NCBI RefSeq assembly: GCF_012524205.1
Contig: NZ_JABACI010000004.1
Location: 744,001 to 808,000 of the forward strand
Source: Microbacterium salsuginis
GTDB lineage: Bacteria; Actinomycetota; Actinomycetes; Actinomycetales; Microbacteriaceae
DNA length: 64,000 bases
Direction: 5' to 3'
The notes below the pieces were generated by a model. The model had not been told where the DNA came from. It ran no database searches and was given only the letters and a program-made list of their open reading frames with translations. This document shows positions 17,509 to 25,442 of this stretch, piece after piece; within the stretch, counting starts at the first letter, position 1, and the number at the start of each line of letters is the position of its first letter. A program made the translations under genes and the position numbers.

Positions 17509-19338
17509 ATGTCAACGCTCAGTAGACGCCACGTGATCGGTGCGGCAGGCATCGCCGCTCTCGGTGCGACCATGGCCGGACAGCTGTCCCCCGCACAGTC
17601 CGCAGCGGCGGCCGAAGCCACCGCCGACGCGGTGATGGGGACGACTCCGCAGGAGTTCGGTGCGGTCGGAGACGGCGTCGCAGATGACACCGACGCGATC
17701 CAGAAGGCGATCGACGCGCAGCTCACGCGCCCCAACAAGATCGTGTTCTTCCCGCCCGGGACCTACCGCATCACGCGCACGCTCGTCGTGCCCGACGTCG
17801 AGGGTCTCGGCGGTGACAACTTCAACCGCATCGTGCTCGCCGGCGCCAGCACGATGAGCTCGCGGGTGTCGATCATCGACGTCGACTTCGACGGCACCGG
17901 GCTCGAGATGCGGGCGCCGCTCGCCGCCCTGCGGGGCCTCTGCTTCGTCGCTCCGGCGAGCCTCAAGAACACCGTCGCGGTCCAGTCGGCGCGCGACGCC
18001 AATCGGGTCGGTGCGAACACCGACGACGTGGATCTCGTGGTGACCGAATGCACGTTCATCGAGTTCTACCTGGCCCTGAGGCATGTCGGCCGCGGGCTCG
18101 TGTTCACGAACAACCTGGTCGCCGTCGGGGATTTCGGCATCGACATCTCGTGGCCGACGGCCGGCGTATCCGGTACGGGCGTGCATCTGCTCCCGTACGG
18201 CATGCGCAAGTGGCTGATCGAAGGCAACCACTTCCACAGCATGGGCACGGCCATCCGCACCACCGGAGAGAACGCGGCGAGCTTTCGCGGGGCGATCATC
18301 GCCAACAACGTGCTCGATATCGGGCGCCGGCTGTTCGAGGGCGGCATCATCAACTCCACGTTCTCAGGCAACGTCGTCGAGAACGGCTCCGGCGGACCGC
18401 TGATCAACGTCACGGCCGGGGGCACCAATCTCACCTTCACGGGGAACGTCCTGGGCGGCGGCGAGCCGACGGGAGGCGGGCGGCCGCCGTACTCGATCGC
18501 CTTCGACACGGCGGTGCAGGCCCGCAACGTCACGATCACGGGGAACACGTTCAACTGGCTCACGCGTTCGCCGGTGTACTTCGCGGCAGCGGCATCCGAA
18601 GTCACCGTGTCGGCCAACTCGTTCGACAACTGGAACCTCGATCAGGACGATCGCTGGGGTGCCGTCCGCATCAACGGCGACGCCACGGATGTGTCGATCC
18701 TCGGCAACATCTTCGGGGCGAACCCGGTCGCCGCAGCACCGCCGGTGCGGGTGATCGGGACGATCACGCGTTCCACGATCACCGGCAACACGTTCGAGAA
18801 CACGGCGGGAGTGCTGTGGGCCGGCGCTGTCGGCGCCGACAACGTCATCGAGCGGCGTCGCGCCGGCGCGATGGAGCAGGAGCTCACGGCGGCCGCCAAC
18901 GGCGCGCTGATCGTGCGGGCGACGACGACGGGGGCACACCAGGTCGGGGCAGACGCGTACGGTGCGTTCGTGGCGGCGTCCGATCAGAGCGGCGGTGCCG
19001 GACCCGGCGTGAAGGGCGGCATGCGCATCGTCCCCGTGAACGAGGTCGGGTCGACCGCCGTCGACCTGCTCTGTTCGACCGACGACGAGAACGGCGTGGC
19101 CGCCATGCGCGTGGGCATCACCGGCATCACGCCGACGGCCGACAACGCCCGCGACCTCGGCTCTGCTGAGAACCGCATGCGCACGGTGTTCGCACATGGC
19201 GTCCAGTTCGCAGCGGGTCCGAGGCCGCAGCCCGTCGCCGGTGCGATGGCGATGGTGTCCGACGGTGCCGGCGGCAGTGTGCTCGCGGTGTCGGACGGAA
19301 CCACCTGGCGGCGGATCGTCCTGGGCAACCCGGTATAG
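17509..19338 (+). CDS. Tat-exported right-handed beta-helix protein (pectate-lyase-superfamily type)
   Basis: 609 aa, ATG 17509 behind AAGGAGAA. A twin-arginine signal is visible (LSRRHVIGAAGIAALGATMAG, then AQSAAAA). The mature start EFGAVGDGVADDTDAIQKAID is the classic opening of the PF12708 beta-helix fold. Repeating coils rich in 'itGNtf', 'NNxl' and 'FTGNVL' run to about residue 440. A different C-terminal region (VGADAYGAF, MRVGITGITPTADNARDLGS) resembles phage tail or trimeric appendage ends. It is probably an extracellular polysaccharide lyase, hydrolase or binding protein; catalytic residues are not identifiable. Confidence 0.82.
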   Translation: MSTLSRRHVIGAAGIAALGATMAGQLSPAQSAAAAEATADAVMGTTPQEFGAVGDGVADDTDAIQKAIDAQLTRPNKIVFFPPGTYRITRTLVVPDVEGLGGDNFNRIVLAGASTMSSRVSIIDVDFDGTGLEMRAPLAALRGLCFVAPASLKNTVAVQSARDANRVGANTDDVDLVVTECTFIEFYLALRHVGRGLVFTNNLVAVGDFGIDISWPTAGVSGTGVHLLPYGMRKWLIEGNHFHSMGTAIRTTGENAASFRGAIIANNVLDIGRRLFEGGIINSTFSGNVVENGSGGPLINVTAGGTNLTFTGNVLGGGEPTGGGRPPYSIAFDTAVQARNVTITGNTFNWLTRSPVYFAAAASEVTVSANSFDNWNLDQDDRWGAVRINGDATDVSILGNIFGANPVAAAPPVRVIGTITRSTITGNTFENTAGVLWAGAVGADNVIERRRAGAMEQELTAAANGALIVRATTTGAHQVGADAYGAFVAASDQSGGAGPGVKGGMRIVPVNEVGSTAVDLLCSTDDENGVAAMRVGITGITPTADNARDLGSAENRMRTVFAHGVQFAAGPRPQPVAGAMAMVSDGAGGSVLAVSDGTTWRRIVLGNPV

Positions 19339-19366
19339 CCGCGCTCGCTGCGGCGTGACCAGCGCC

Positions 19367-19404
19367 CTCGCCCCCGACACCCGTGCGACGGGTTCGGGGG
19401 CGAG
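19367..19404 (+). terminator. Strong hairpin between convergent genes
   Basis: An 11-bp perfect outer stem (CTCGCCCCCGA / TCGGGGGCGAG) encloses a second stem ACCCGT-GCG-ACGGGT. It lies between the stops of the beta-helix gene and the convergent oxidoreductase gene. It has no T-run and could serve both directions. Confidence 0.75.
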
Positions 19405-19437
19405 GTGCGTTCGGCGGAACGCCGAGGCTGCGACTGT

Positions 19438-20397
19438 TCAGAGGACGATGACGGTGCGCTCGCCCGGTTCGTCGACGTGCGCCCAGGCCTCCTCGACATC
19501 TGCCAGTGCGTAGCGGCGCGGCCGTACCACCAGAGCCCCTGATGCGACCGCGGCCGCGGCGTCGGGCAGCTCGTTGCGGTAGACGGACGGCGACACCGAC
19601 CCGAATCCGCTGCCGCTGATCCGCAGTGCGTGCGAGCGGATGGCGGCGCCGTCGAGAGCGATGGCGTCGCCACCCGTGCTCCCGATGTGCACCCAGTCGA
19701 GCACCTGGGCGGGGTCGGTGCGAGCCGACAGGATCGCACGCATCGCGTGCTCGGCGGGCGCACCCCACACATAGTCGAGCACGACATCCACGTCTGCGGC
19801 GGAGGCGGCCAGTGCGGTGCCGGTGGCCTCGAGGTCGGAGGTGAGCGGCACGACGTGGTCTGCGCCGTCGTCCACGAGAGCGTCCAGTCGCGCGCGGTTG
19901 CGCCCGGCGGCGACGACGCGTCCTGCCCCGAGGTGCTGGGCGACCTTGACGGCCATGGAGCCGGCGTTGCCGGTCGCGCCCAGGACCAGCACCGACTGGC
20001 CAGGCGTGAACGGCACGCGGGCTCGCAGTACGACCCACGACGACATGAGCGGATTCATGGTGGCGGCGACGATCGCCGGGTCGGCGCCGCCGGGGACGGG
20101 GATCGCGCGGGCGGGGTTGAGCAGGATCCGCTCCGCCAGGGTTCCGGTGTCGCGCGCGATGACGAACGCGAGCGAGCCGTCGGCGCGGCGCACCACGCCG
20201 TCCACACCGGGCACCATCGGCAGCCGGTCGGGGCTGGCGTAGTGAAGTCCCGCGGCGGCACCTCGTGTGACGGGGTGCACGCCCACCGCCAGCACGTCGA
20301 CGACCTCGCCGCCCGCTTCCGGATGGGGTTCGAGGATGGAGCTGTAGCGGGGCGGTTCGCCGTAGGTCTCGACGAGCGCGGCTCGGATGGTGTTCAT
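19438..20397 (-). CDS. Zinc-independent alcohol dehydrogenase/quinone-oxidoreductase family protein
   Basis: 319 aa. ATG 20397 has CAGGAGA upstream; the long upstream open frame is low-complexity and rejected. The MDR fold is visible: N-terminal GroES-like domain (GVHPVTRGAAAGLHYAS, VPGVDGVV), the cofactor motif VLVLGATGNAGSMAVKVAQHLGAGRVVAAGRN at about residues 130-165, and a C-terminal return to the catalytic domain. No structural or catalytic zinc cysteines are present, so an NADPH-dependent quinone or enone reductase is likely. Substrate unknown. The membrane-protein gene lies 59 bases upstream on the same strand. Confidence 0.85.
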   Translation of the reverse strand: MNTIRAALVETYGEPPRYSSILEPHPEAGGEVVDVLAVGVHPVTRGAAAGLHYASPDRLPMVPGVDGVVRRADGSLAFVIARDTGTLAERILLNPARAIPVPGGADPAIVAATMNPLMSSWVVLRARVPFTPGQSVLVLGATGNAGSMAVKVAQHLGAGRVVAAGRNRARLDALVDDGADHVVPLTSDLEATGTALAASAADVDVVLDYVWGAPAEHAMRAILSARTDPAQVLDWVHIGSTGGDAIALDGAAIRSHALRISGSGFGSVSPSVYRNELPDAAAAVASGALVVRPRRYALADVEEAWAHVDEPGERTVIVL

Positions 20398-20456
20398 GGC
20401 GTCTCCTGTCGATCGGAAGGGATGAGTGGTCGCGGGGTGGTCGGGCGTGTGCCGGT

Positions 20457-20900
20457 TCAGGCGGTGGTGTCGCGGGCGTCCGCGCGGTCCGGGAGGGGCA
20501 TGAGTCGCCGGTAGGTGAGGATGGCGATCGTGATCGTGGTGACATGCATGCACATGAGGACGGCGGCGTAGAGCCATCCGTCACCCGTGCCGGTCGAGAC
20601 GCCGATGAGGATGTCCGGGATGAACGACACAGCGAGGAACGACGGGACCAGCCAGCGCATGACGCGGCTGGGACGGTTCGCGAACCGGGCGATCAGGTGC
20701 CAGCCGACCGCACCGCCGATCGCTGCGACGACGGTCAGACTGAGATAGGCGATCGGCTGCAGCCCGGGTCCGGTGGCGCCGATGGCGCCGCCGACGAGAG
20801 CCAGCACGGCGTTGACGGCGCTCGCGAGGACGGCGACGATCGCGATGGACAGTGGGACCGCGACGGTCGGACTGTAGGTGCGGGGCAGTGTCGTGGACAT
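20457..20900 (-). CDS. Four-helix membrane protein, DUF6069-like
   Basis: 147 aa from ATG 20900 behind CAGGAGGAGAG. Four hydrophobic segments are at about residues 15-37, 47-68, 82-102 and 106-127, with a charged tail (LPDRADARD). The pattern matches small DUF6069 membrane proteins of actinobacteria, which have no known function. Its upstream region (21004-21019) holds the same palindrome found before the ABC exporter, so it is probably controlled by the adjacent response regulator and could be part of the same envelope response. Confidence 0.7.
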   Translation of the reverse strand: MSTTLPRTYSPTVAVPLSIAIVAVLASAVNAVLALVGGAIGATGPGLQPIAYLSLTVVAAIGGAVGWHLIARFANRPSRVMRWLVPSFLAVSFIPDILIGVSTGTGDGWLYAAVLMCMHVTTITIAILTYRRLMPLPDRADARDTTA

Positions 20901-21003
20901 GCTCTCCTCCTGGATCGGATGCCGTCGCGAGACGTTCTGCGACGGTGAATCCAGGCTCGCGGCGCAGCGACGTGCGCGCGTCCCCTCGACGGCGTATCCC
21001 GGG

Positions 21004-21019
21004 TACCGCGCTCGCGGTA
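21004..21019. promoter_or_regulatory. Response-regulator site candidate, copy 1 (TACCGC-N4-GCGGTA)
   Basis: TACCGCGCTCGCGGTA is a perfect 16-bp palindrome about 100 bp before the DUF6069-like gene. The half-sites and spacing are identical to 22975-22990. Confidence 0.6.
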
Positions 21020-21031
21020 TTCCGGCTGGGA

Positions 21032-21712
21032 TCAGGAGGCGCCTGGGCGGAGCAGGCCGCTCTCGTACGCGAGGATCACCAGCTGCGCCCGGTCATGCGC
21101 GTGCAGCTTCATCATGATCCTGTTCACGTGCGTCTTCGCCGTGTGCGGCGAGATGAACAGATCGGTCGCGATGTCGGTGTTGGACAGCCCGCGCGCGACG
21201 AGGACGAGCACCTCGCGCTCGCGGTCGGTGAGCTGGTCGAGCTCCGGCGGCGTGCGCAGCGGCCGGTGATCGGGGGGACTGCCCGGTGCGCGCACGTACT
21301 TCTCGATGAGTGCCTTGGTCGCGAGGGGTGAGAGCAGCGACTCGCCGGCGTGGACGGCACGGACGGCGCGCGCGATTTCATCGGGCTCGGCACCCTTGCC
21401 GATGAAGCCGCTGGCGCCGGCGCGCAGGGCGGCGAGCACGTACTCATCCTCTTCGAACGTCGTCAGGATCAGCACGCGGGTCTGGGTGAGCGCCGGGTCG
21501 CTGCAGATCGATGCGGTGGCGTCGATGCCGTTGAGCTCCGGCATCCGGATGTCCATCAGCACGATGTCGGGCAGGAGGAGCGCCGCCTGAGCGATGGCGG
21601 CCACACCGGTGGCGGCCTCGCCGACGACCTCGATCCCGTCGGCCTGGTTCAGGATGCCGGTCACGGCCTGGCGGATGAGCGGCTGGTCGTCCACCACGAG
21701 CACGCGGGTCAT
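21032..21712 (-). CDS. NarL/FixJ-family response regulator
   Basis: 226 aa from ATG 21712, overlapping the kinase stop by one base. The receiver domain has acidic pocket DD (residues 8-9), phosphoacceptor D54 in IVLMDIRMPE, T84/T85 and K106 in FIGKG. The C-terminal LuxR-type helix-turn-helix is LTDREREVLVLVARGLSNTDIATDLFISPHTAKTHVNRIMMKL. It is encoded with its histidine kinase and next to an ABC exporter. Two copies of TACCGC-N4-GCGGTA flank this gene pair and are the best binding-site candidates. Confidence 0.95.
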   Translation of the reverse strand: MTRVLVVDDQPLIRQAVTGILNQADGIEVVGEAATGVAAIAQAALLLPDIVLMDIRMPELNGIDATASICSDPALTQTRVLILTTFEEDEYVLAALRAGASGFIGKGAEPDEIARAVRAVHAGESLLSPLATKALIEKYVRAPGSPPDHRPLRTPPELDQLTDREREVLVLVARGLSNTDIATDLFISPHTAKTHVNRIMMKLHAHDRAQLVILAYESGLLRPGAS

Positions 21713-22917
21713 CAGGGTCGCTCCTTCGCAAGAGGGAGGGTGGCCGCGAGGCGGTATCCGCCCGCTGTCGTGCCGGTCTCGACGACGCCGCGGACCGAGG
21801 CGACCCGTTCGCGCAGGCCGATCAGGCCGTGGCCTGCACCGGTACCGCCGACCTCGGCGCGGCCGGCGGAAGGGACAGTGGGATTCGTGACCACCACCGT
21901 CACGTGCTCGTCCGCGACCTCGACGAGAACGTGGGCGCGCTGGTCGGTGCCGTGCTTGAGGGCGTTCGTGAGCCCCTCTTGGATCACGTGGTACGCGACG
22001 AGGTCGACAGCGCCCGAGACCCGGCCGGGATCGCCCTCCACGCGGAGATGGACCGCCAGCCCGGACCGCGCGAACTGCTCCACCAGATCGTCGAGCCGGC
22101 CCAGACCCGACGGCGGCGTCATGGTCTCGGCATCCGGATCCTCGGCGCGGAGGAGGGCGAGCAGATCGCCGATCTCGCGCAGGACGGTGCGGGAGGCGCT
22201 GCGGATCGTGCTCAACGCCTCTTGTGCCCGCTCGGGTGACTCCAGCGACGACGACGCGACGCCGGCGTTGAGGCTGATCACCGCGATCTGGTGTGCGACG
22301 GTGTCGTGCAGGTCGCGGGCGATGCGCAGGCGCTCCTCCGAGACGCGGCGCCTGGCCTCCGCCTCACGGGTCTGCTCGGCGCGCTCGGCGCGCTCGGTGA
22401 CCGCGACGATGTACTCGCGCCGGGAGCGGGTGGCGTCGCCGGCCGCCGCGGCGAACGCGACGGCGAGCGTGAACTGCACCATCCGCGGGTCGGAGGCGCT
22501 CACGACCGCGCCGAGCACGCTGAGCAGGAACACCGCCCCCGCAGTGATGGCGGCCGCGAGGATCGTGACGCGACGCGTTGACCGGTTCGCGAGCCCGAAC
22601 ATCGCGATGGCGACCGCCAGGATGATGCCGGGAGCGACGGTGCCGGTCACGGCGGCGAGGCCGTAGAGCGCGACGCAGCCCGCGAGGACCGGGATGGGCC
22701 ATCGTCGCCGGAGGAGAAGCAGAAGGGCAGCGGCGACGACGGCGATCACCGCCACCACCGACGCCGAGCGGGGTGCCTGCTGCGGGCCGTGCAGGAAGGC
22801 CGACGAGACGACGAGGAACACCGCGAGAGCGTCTCCCGTCCATCGCAGCACGCGCCTGGCCAGCATCGGTCTTCTCGTCGGCGACCAGGGATCTCGCCCG
22901 TCCGTGGTCGCGTTCAC
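21712..22917 (-). CDS. Sensor histidine kinase (HisKA_3, DesK/LiaS-like)
   Basis: 401 aa. GTG 22917-22915 is the likely start although its ribosome site is weak; an ATG at residue 19 is an alternative. The N-terminal sensor has about five membrane helices between residues 30 and 160 and almost no extracellular domain. The phosphoacceptor is H204 in RIARDLHDTVAHQIAVISLN. The HATPase domain shows EGLTNALKHG (N box) and GHGLIGLRERV (G box). Kinases of this form sense membrane or cell-envelope stress. The pairing with a MacB/FtsX-type exporter suggests an antimicrobial-compound response. Confidence 0.92.
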   Translation of the reverse strand: MNATTDGRDPWSPTRRPMLARRVLRWTGDALAVFLVVSSAFLHGPQQAPRSASVVAVIAVVAAALLLLLRRRWPIPVLAGCVALYGLAAVTGTVAPGIILAVAIAMFGLANRSTRRVTILAAAITAGAVFLLSVLGAVVSASDPRMVQFTLAVAFAAAAGDATRSRREYIVAVTERAERAEQTREAEARRRVSEERLRIARDLHDTVAHQIAVISLNAGVASSSLESPERAQEALSTIRSASRTVLREIGDLLALLRAEDPDAETMTPPSGLGRLDDLVEQFARSGLAVHLRVEGDPGRVSGAVDLVAYHVIQEGLTNALKHGTDQRAHVLVEVADEHVTVVVTNPTVPSAGRAEVGGTGAGHGLIGLRERVASVRGVVETGTTAGGYRLAATLPLAKERP

Positions 22918-22974
22918 GTGTCCAGTGTGGGGCAGTGCAGGGCGGTGCGCATCATCCCGCGGGGGCACATGGGG

Positions 22975-22990
22975 TACCGCAGCCGCGGTA
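22975..22990. promoter_or_regulatory. Response-regulator site candidate, copy 2 (TACCGC-N4-GCGGTA)
   Basis: TACCGCAGCCGCGGTA lies between the divergent kinase/regulator operon and the ABC exporter operon, about 80 bp before the ATPase start. It has the same half-sites and 4-bp centre as 21004-21019. Confidence 0.6.
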
Positions 22991-23070
22991 TCGAAGTGCC
23001 CGCGCCCGGGGGACGTGCTGCGAACGCGGCCGGACGACGCTGGAGTCCCACCCCGATCCTGAGGAGTCCC

Positions 23071-23769
23071 ATGAGCATCCCGATCATGTCGGTCACCGAC
23101 GTGCACAAGTCCTACGGCCGCGGCCAGAACCGATTCGACGCCCTCCGGGGCGTGAGCTTCGACGTCCATGAAGGCGAGAGCGTCGCGATCGTCGGCAAGA
23201 GCGGATCCGGCAAGTCCACGCTCATGCATCTCATGGCCCTGCTGGACGCTCCCTCGTCCGGCACGATCGAGCTGGAAGGCGTCGACACCGGCACGCTCCG
23301 GGGCAGCCGCCTCAACCGGGCGCGCAACCGGACGTTCGGCTTCGTCTTCCAGCAGTTCTTCCTCACCGGCGACACCACGGTGCTCGACAACGTGGTCCTG
23401 CCGATGAAGATCGCCGGCTACGGGCGAGCGGAGCGGAGACGCCGCGGGCTCGCCGCTCTCGAGCAGCTCGAGCTCGAGAACAAGGCCGGCAGCAAGGCCG
23501 CCGATCTGTCCGGAGGGCAGAAGCAGCGCGTCGTGATCGCCCGAGCGCTCGTGAACAATCCGCGCATCCTCTTCGCCGACGAACCCACCGGAAACCTCGA
23601 CAGCCAGACCGGCGCCGTGGTCGAAGACATCCTGTTCGCCCTCAACCGCGAACACGGCATCACCCTGATCGTCGTCACGCACGACGAGGACCTGGCCGCA
23701 CGCTGCGACCGCCGGATCTCGCTCAAGGACGGGCTCGTCGTCCACGACACGATGGCGGTGGCGGCATGA
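23071..23769 (+). CDS. ABC exporter ATPase (MacB/LolD type)
   Basis: 232 aa from ATG 23071 behind TGAGGAG. Walker A GKSGSGKST, Q-loop FVFQQFFL, signature LSGGQKQRVVIARAL, Walker B ILFADEPTGNLDS and switch H in VVTHDEDLA place it in the MacB/LolD/FtsE group. Its permease partner overlaps by 4 bp. Such pairs act as mechanotransmission exporters or release systems. The adjacent two-component system suggests induction by an envelope-active compound. Confidence 0.95.
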   Translation: MSIPIMSVTDVHKSYGRGQNRFDALRGVSFDVHEGESVAIVGKSGSGKSTLMHLMALLDAPSSGTIELEGVDTGTLRGSRLNRARNRTFGFVFQQFFLTGDTTVLDNVVLPMKIAGYGRAERRRRGLAALEQLELENKAGSKAADLSGGQKQRVVIARALVNNPRILFADEPTGNLDSQTGAVVEDILFALNREHGITLIVVTHDEDLAARCDRRISLKDGLVVHDTMAVAA

Positions 23770-25070
23770 AGGCGCTCGATCTCGTCCGGTCGGCCGTGTC
23801 GAACACGTTCCGCTCCAAGACACGGACGACCCTGACGGTCCTTGCCATCTTCGTCGGCGCGTTCACGCTGACGCTCACCAACGGGCTCGGCACCGGCATC
23901 AACGCCTACATCGCCGACACGCTCACCGCGGTGGGCGCGCAGGACGTGATGACCGTGACCAAGAACTCCGAGACGGCGGCGGCGTCGGCTGAGGAGGACT
24001 CCGGACCTGCCGAGTACGATCCGGATGCCGTCGCCTCCGGCGGCTTCGACGATGCCACCGTCTCGGCGCTGACACCGGCCGACCTCGACACACTCGCCGA
24101 CGTGGACGGCGTCCTGGACGTTCAGGCCACCAAGTCCATTTCGCCCGACTACATCCAGGCCGGCGAGGGCGACCGGTTCGTGCTGAGCGTCGGCGCGCTC
24201 GTGGAGGGGCAGTCCGTGCAGCTGGCCGCCGGTGAGGATCTCGACGACGCGTCGGGCGAGCTGCAGGTGCTGATTCCCGTCTCTTATGTCGAGCCGCTGG
24301 GATTCGAGACCGACGAGGCCGCGGTGGGGCAGACGGTGTCGATCGCGGTGACCGACGCCGACCGCGCCCAGCACGTGATCGATGCCATCGTGGTCGGCGT
24401 CGCTGAGGAGGCACTGGCATCTCCGGCCGGCGTCTCGGTGACGACGAACGACGCCCTCACGGACGCGTTGTACACGGCACAGGGCACCGGGCTGCCCGCC
24501 GACGAGACCGAGAGGTACGCGCAGGCCAGCATCTGGTTCAGCCCCGATGCCACTGATGCTGAGATCGCGGCGCTGAAAGATCGGCTCGCCGACGCCGGTT
24601 TCACCGGCACCACCGTGGCGGATCAGCTCGGCGCCGTCACCGCCGTGATCGACGGCATCGTCCTGGTGCTCAACGCCTTCGCGATCATCGCGCTGCTGGC
24701 GGCCGGCTTCGGCATCGTCAACACGCTGTTCATGTCGGTGCAGGAGCGCACCCGTGAGATCGGGCTCATGAAGGCCATGGGGATGGCCAGCGGCCGGGTC
24801 TTCTCCCTGTTCAGCCTCGAGGCGGCCTTCATCGGCTTCCTCGGCAGCGCCCTCGGCGTGGTCATCGCGATCCTCGTCGGCGGGGTGGTCAGCTCGGCGC
24901 TCTCGGGCGGTCTTCTCACCAGCCTGCCCGGCTTGACGCTGATCGCCTTCGATCCGGTCTCGATCGCGCTGATCATCGTGGCGGTCATGGGCATCGCCTT
25001 CCTCGCCGGCACGCTGCCTGCGGCCAGGGCCGCGCGCGCCGATCCGGTGACCTCACTCCGATACGAGTGA
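23766..25070 (+). CDS. ABC exporter permease (FtsX/MacB type)
   Basis: 434 aa, ATG overlapping the ATPase stop. An N-terminal helix (LTVLAIFVGAFTLTLTNGLG, residues about 20-40) is followed by a MacB-type periplasmic core of about 240 residues. Three C-terminal helices follow, within LLAAGFGIVNTLFMSVQERTREIGLMKAMGMASGRVF and the remaining hydrophobic runs. The ending LAGTLPAARAARADPVTSLRYE is the usual FtsX-family tail. The operon ends at a strong terminator at 25076. Confidence 0.94.
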   Translation: MKALDLVRSAVSNTFRSKTRTTLTVLAIFVGAFTLTLTNGLGTGINAYIADTLTAVGAQDVMTVTKNSETAAASAEEDSGPAEYDPDAVASGGFDDATVSALTPADLDTLADVDGVLDVQATKSISPDYIQAGEGDRFVLSVGALVEGQSVQLAAGEDLDDASGELQVLIPVSYVEPLGFETDEAAVGQTVSIAVTDADRAQHVIDAIVVGVAEEALASPAGVSVTTNDALTDALYTAQGTGLPADETERYAQASIWFSPDATDAEIAALKDRLADAGFTGTTVADQLGAVTAVIDGIVLVLNAFAIIALLAAGFGIVNTLFMSVQERTREIGLMKAMGMASGRVFSLFSLEAAFIGFLGSALGVVIAILVGGVVSSALSGGLLTSLPGLTLIAFDPVSIALIIVAVMGIAFLAGTLPAARAARADPVTSLRYE

Positions 25071-25075
25071 GGCGG

Positions 25076-25112
25076 GATGCCGGGCGCCCCAGCGGTTCGG
25101 GCGCCCGGCATC
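25076..25112 (+). terminator. Intrinsic-type hairpin after the ABC exporter operon
   Basis: A perfect 14-bp stem (GATGCCGGGCGCCC / GGGCGCCCGGCATC) with a 9-base loop starts six bases after the permease stop. No T-run follows, as is common in high-GC actinobacteria. Confidence 0.8.
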
Positions 25113-25146
25113 CGTCTCCGCATCGCCCATCGAGAAAGGAACGATC

Positions 25147-25317
25147 ATGGCCCTCGCGTCGAGCATCGTCGAGAAGATCCTGTGGTCCCTGGCCATCTCG
25201 GTCTTCCTCATCGCGGCCGCGATGTTCACGGTCGTCTACGTCGTCGTGATCGGCGTCGCCGGGCTCGTGCGATGGCGCCGCGCTCAGTCGGAGCGGAGCG
25301 CGGCCTCGTGGACGTGA
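25147..25317 (+). CDS. Small single-helix membrane protein (56 aa)
   Basis: ATG 25147 has GAGAAAGGAACG upstream. The 56-aa product has one long hydrophobic helix at residues about 11-40 (ILWSLAISVFLIAAAMFTVV and following), then a basic stretch LVRWRRAQSERS, so it is predicted N-out with a cytosolic tail. No family is recognised. The +1-shifted frame just downstream (25319-25440) also encodes a hydrophobic run (MLLVLFLVAVIAGVVVDRM). This could be a second small protein or the frameshifted half of a two-helix protein. Confidence 0.6.
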   Translation: MALASSIVEKILWSLAISVFLIAAAMFTVVYVVVIGVAGLVRWRRAQSERSAASWT

Positions 25318-25442
25318 TCCCGACGCCCTCGCGACGCTGGCGGCGGTGCTCGTCGAAGCGGTCTCGTCGCCGTGCATGCTGCTCGTGCTGTTCCTGGTCG
25401 CGGTCATCGCCGGTGTCGTCGTGGACCGGATGCGTGCGGTGT

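Noticed and set aside
20398..20577. 60-codon N-terminal extension of the quinone-oxidoreductase-like protein
   Set aside because: His/Pro/Arg-rich, overlaps the neighbouring gene, and the internal ATG at 20397 has a good ribosome site.
22918..23823. Upstream extension of the histidine kinase frame
   Set aside because: It runs antisense through the ABC ATPase gene and lacks family similarity; the kinase starts at about 22917.
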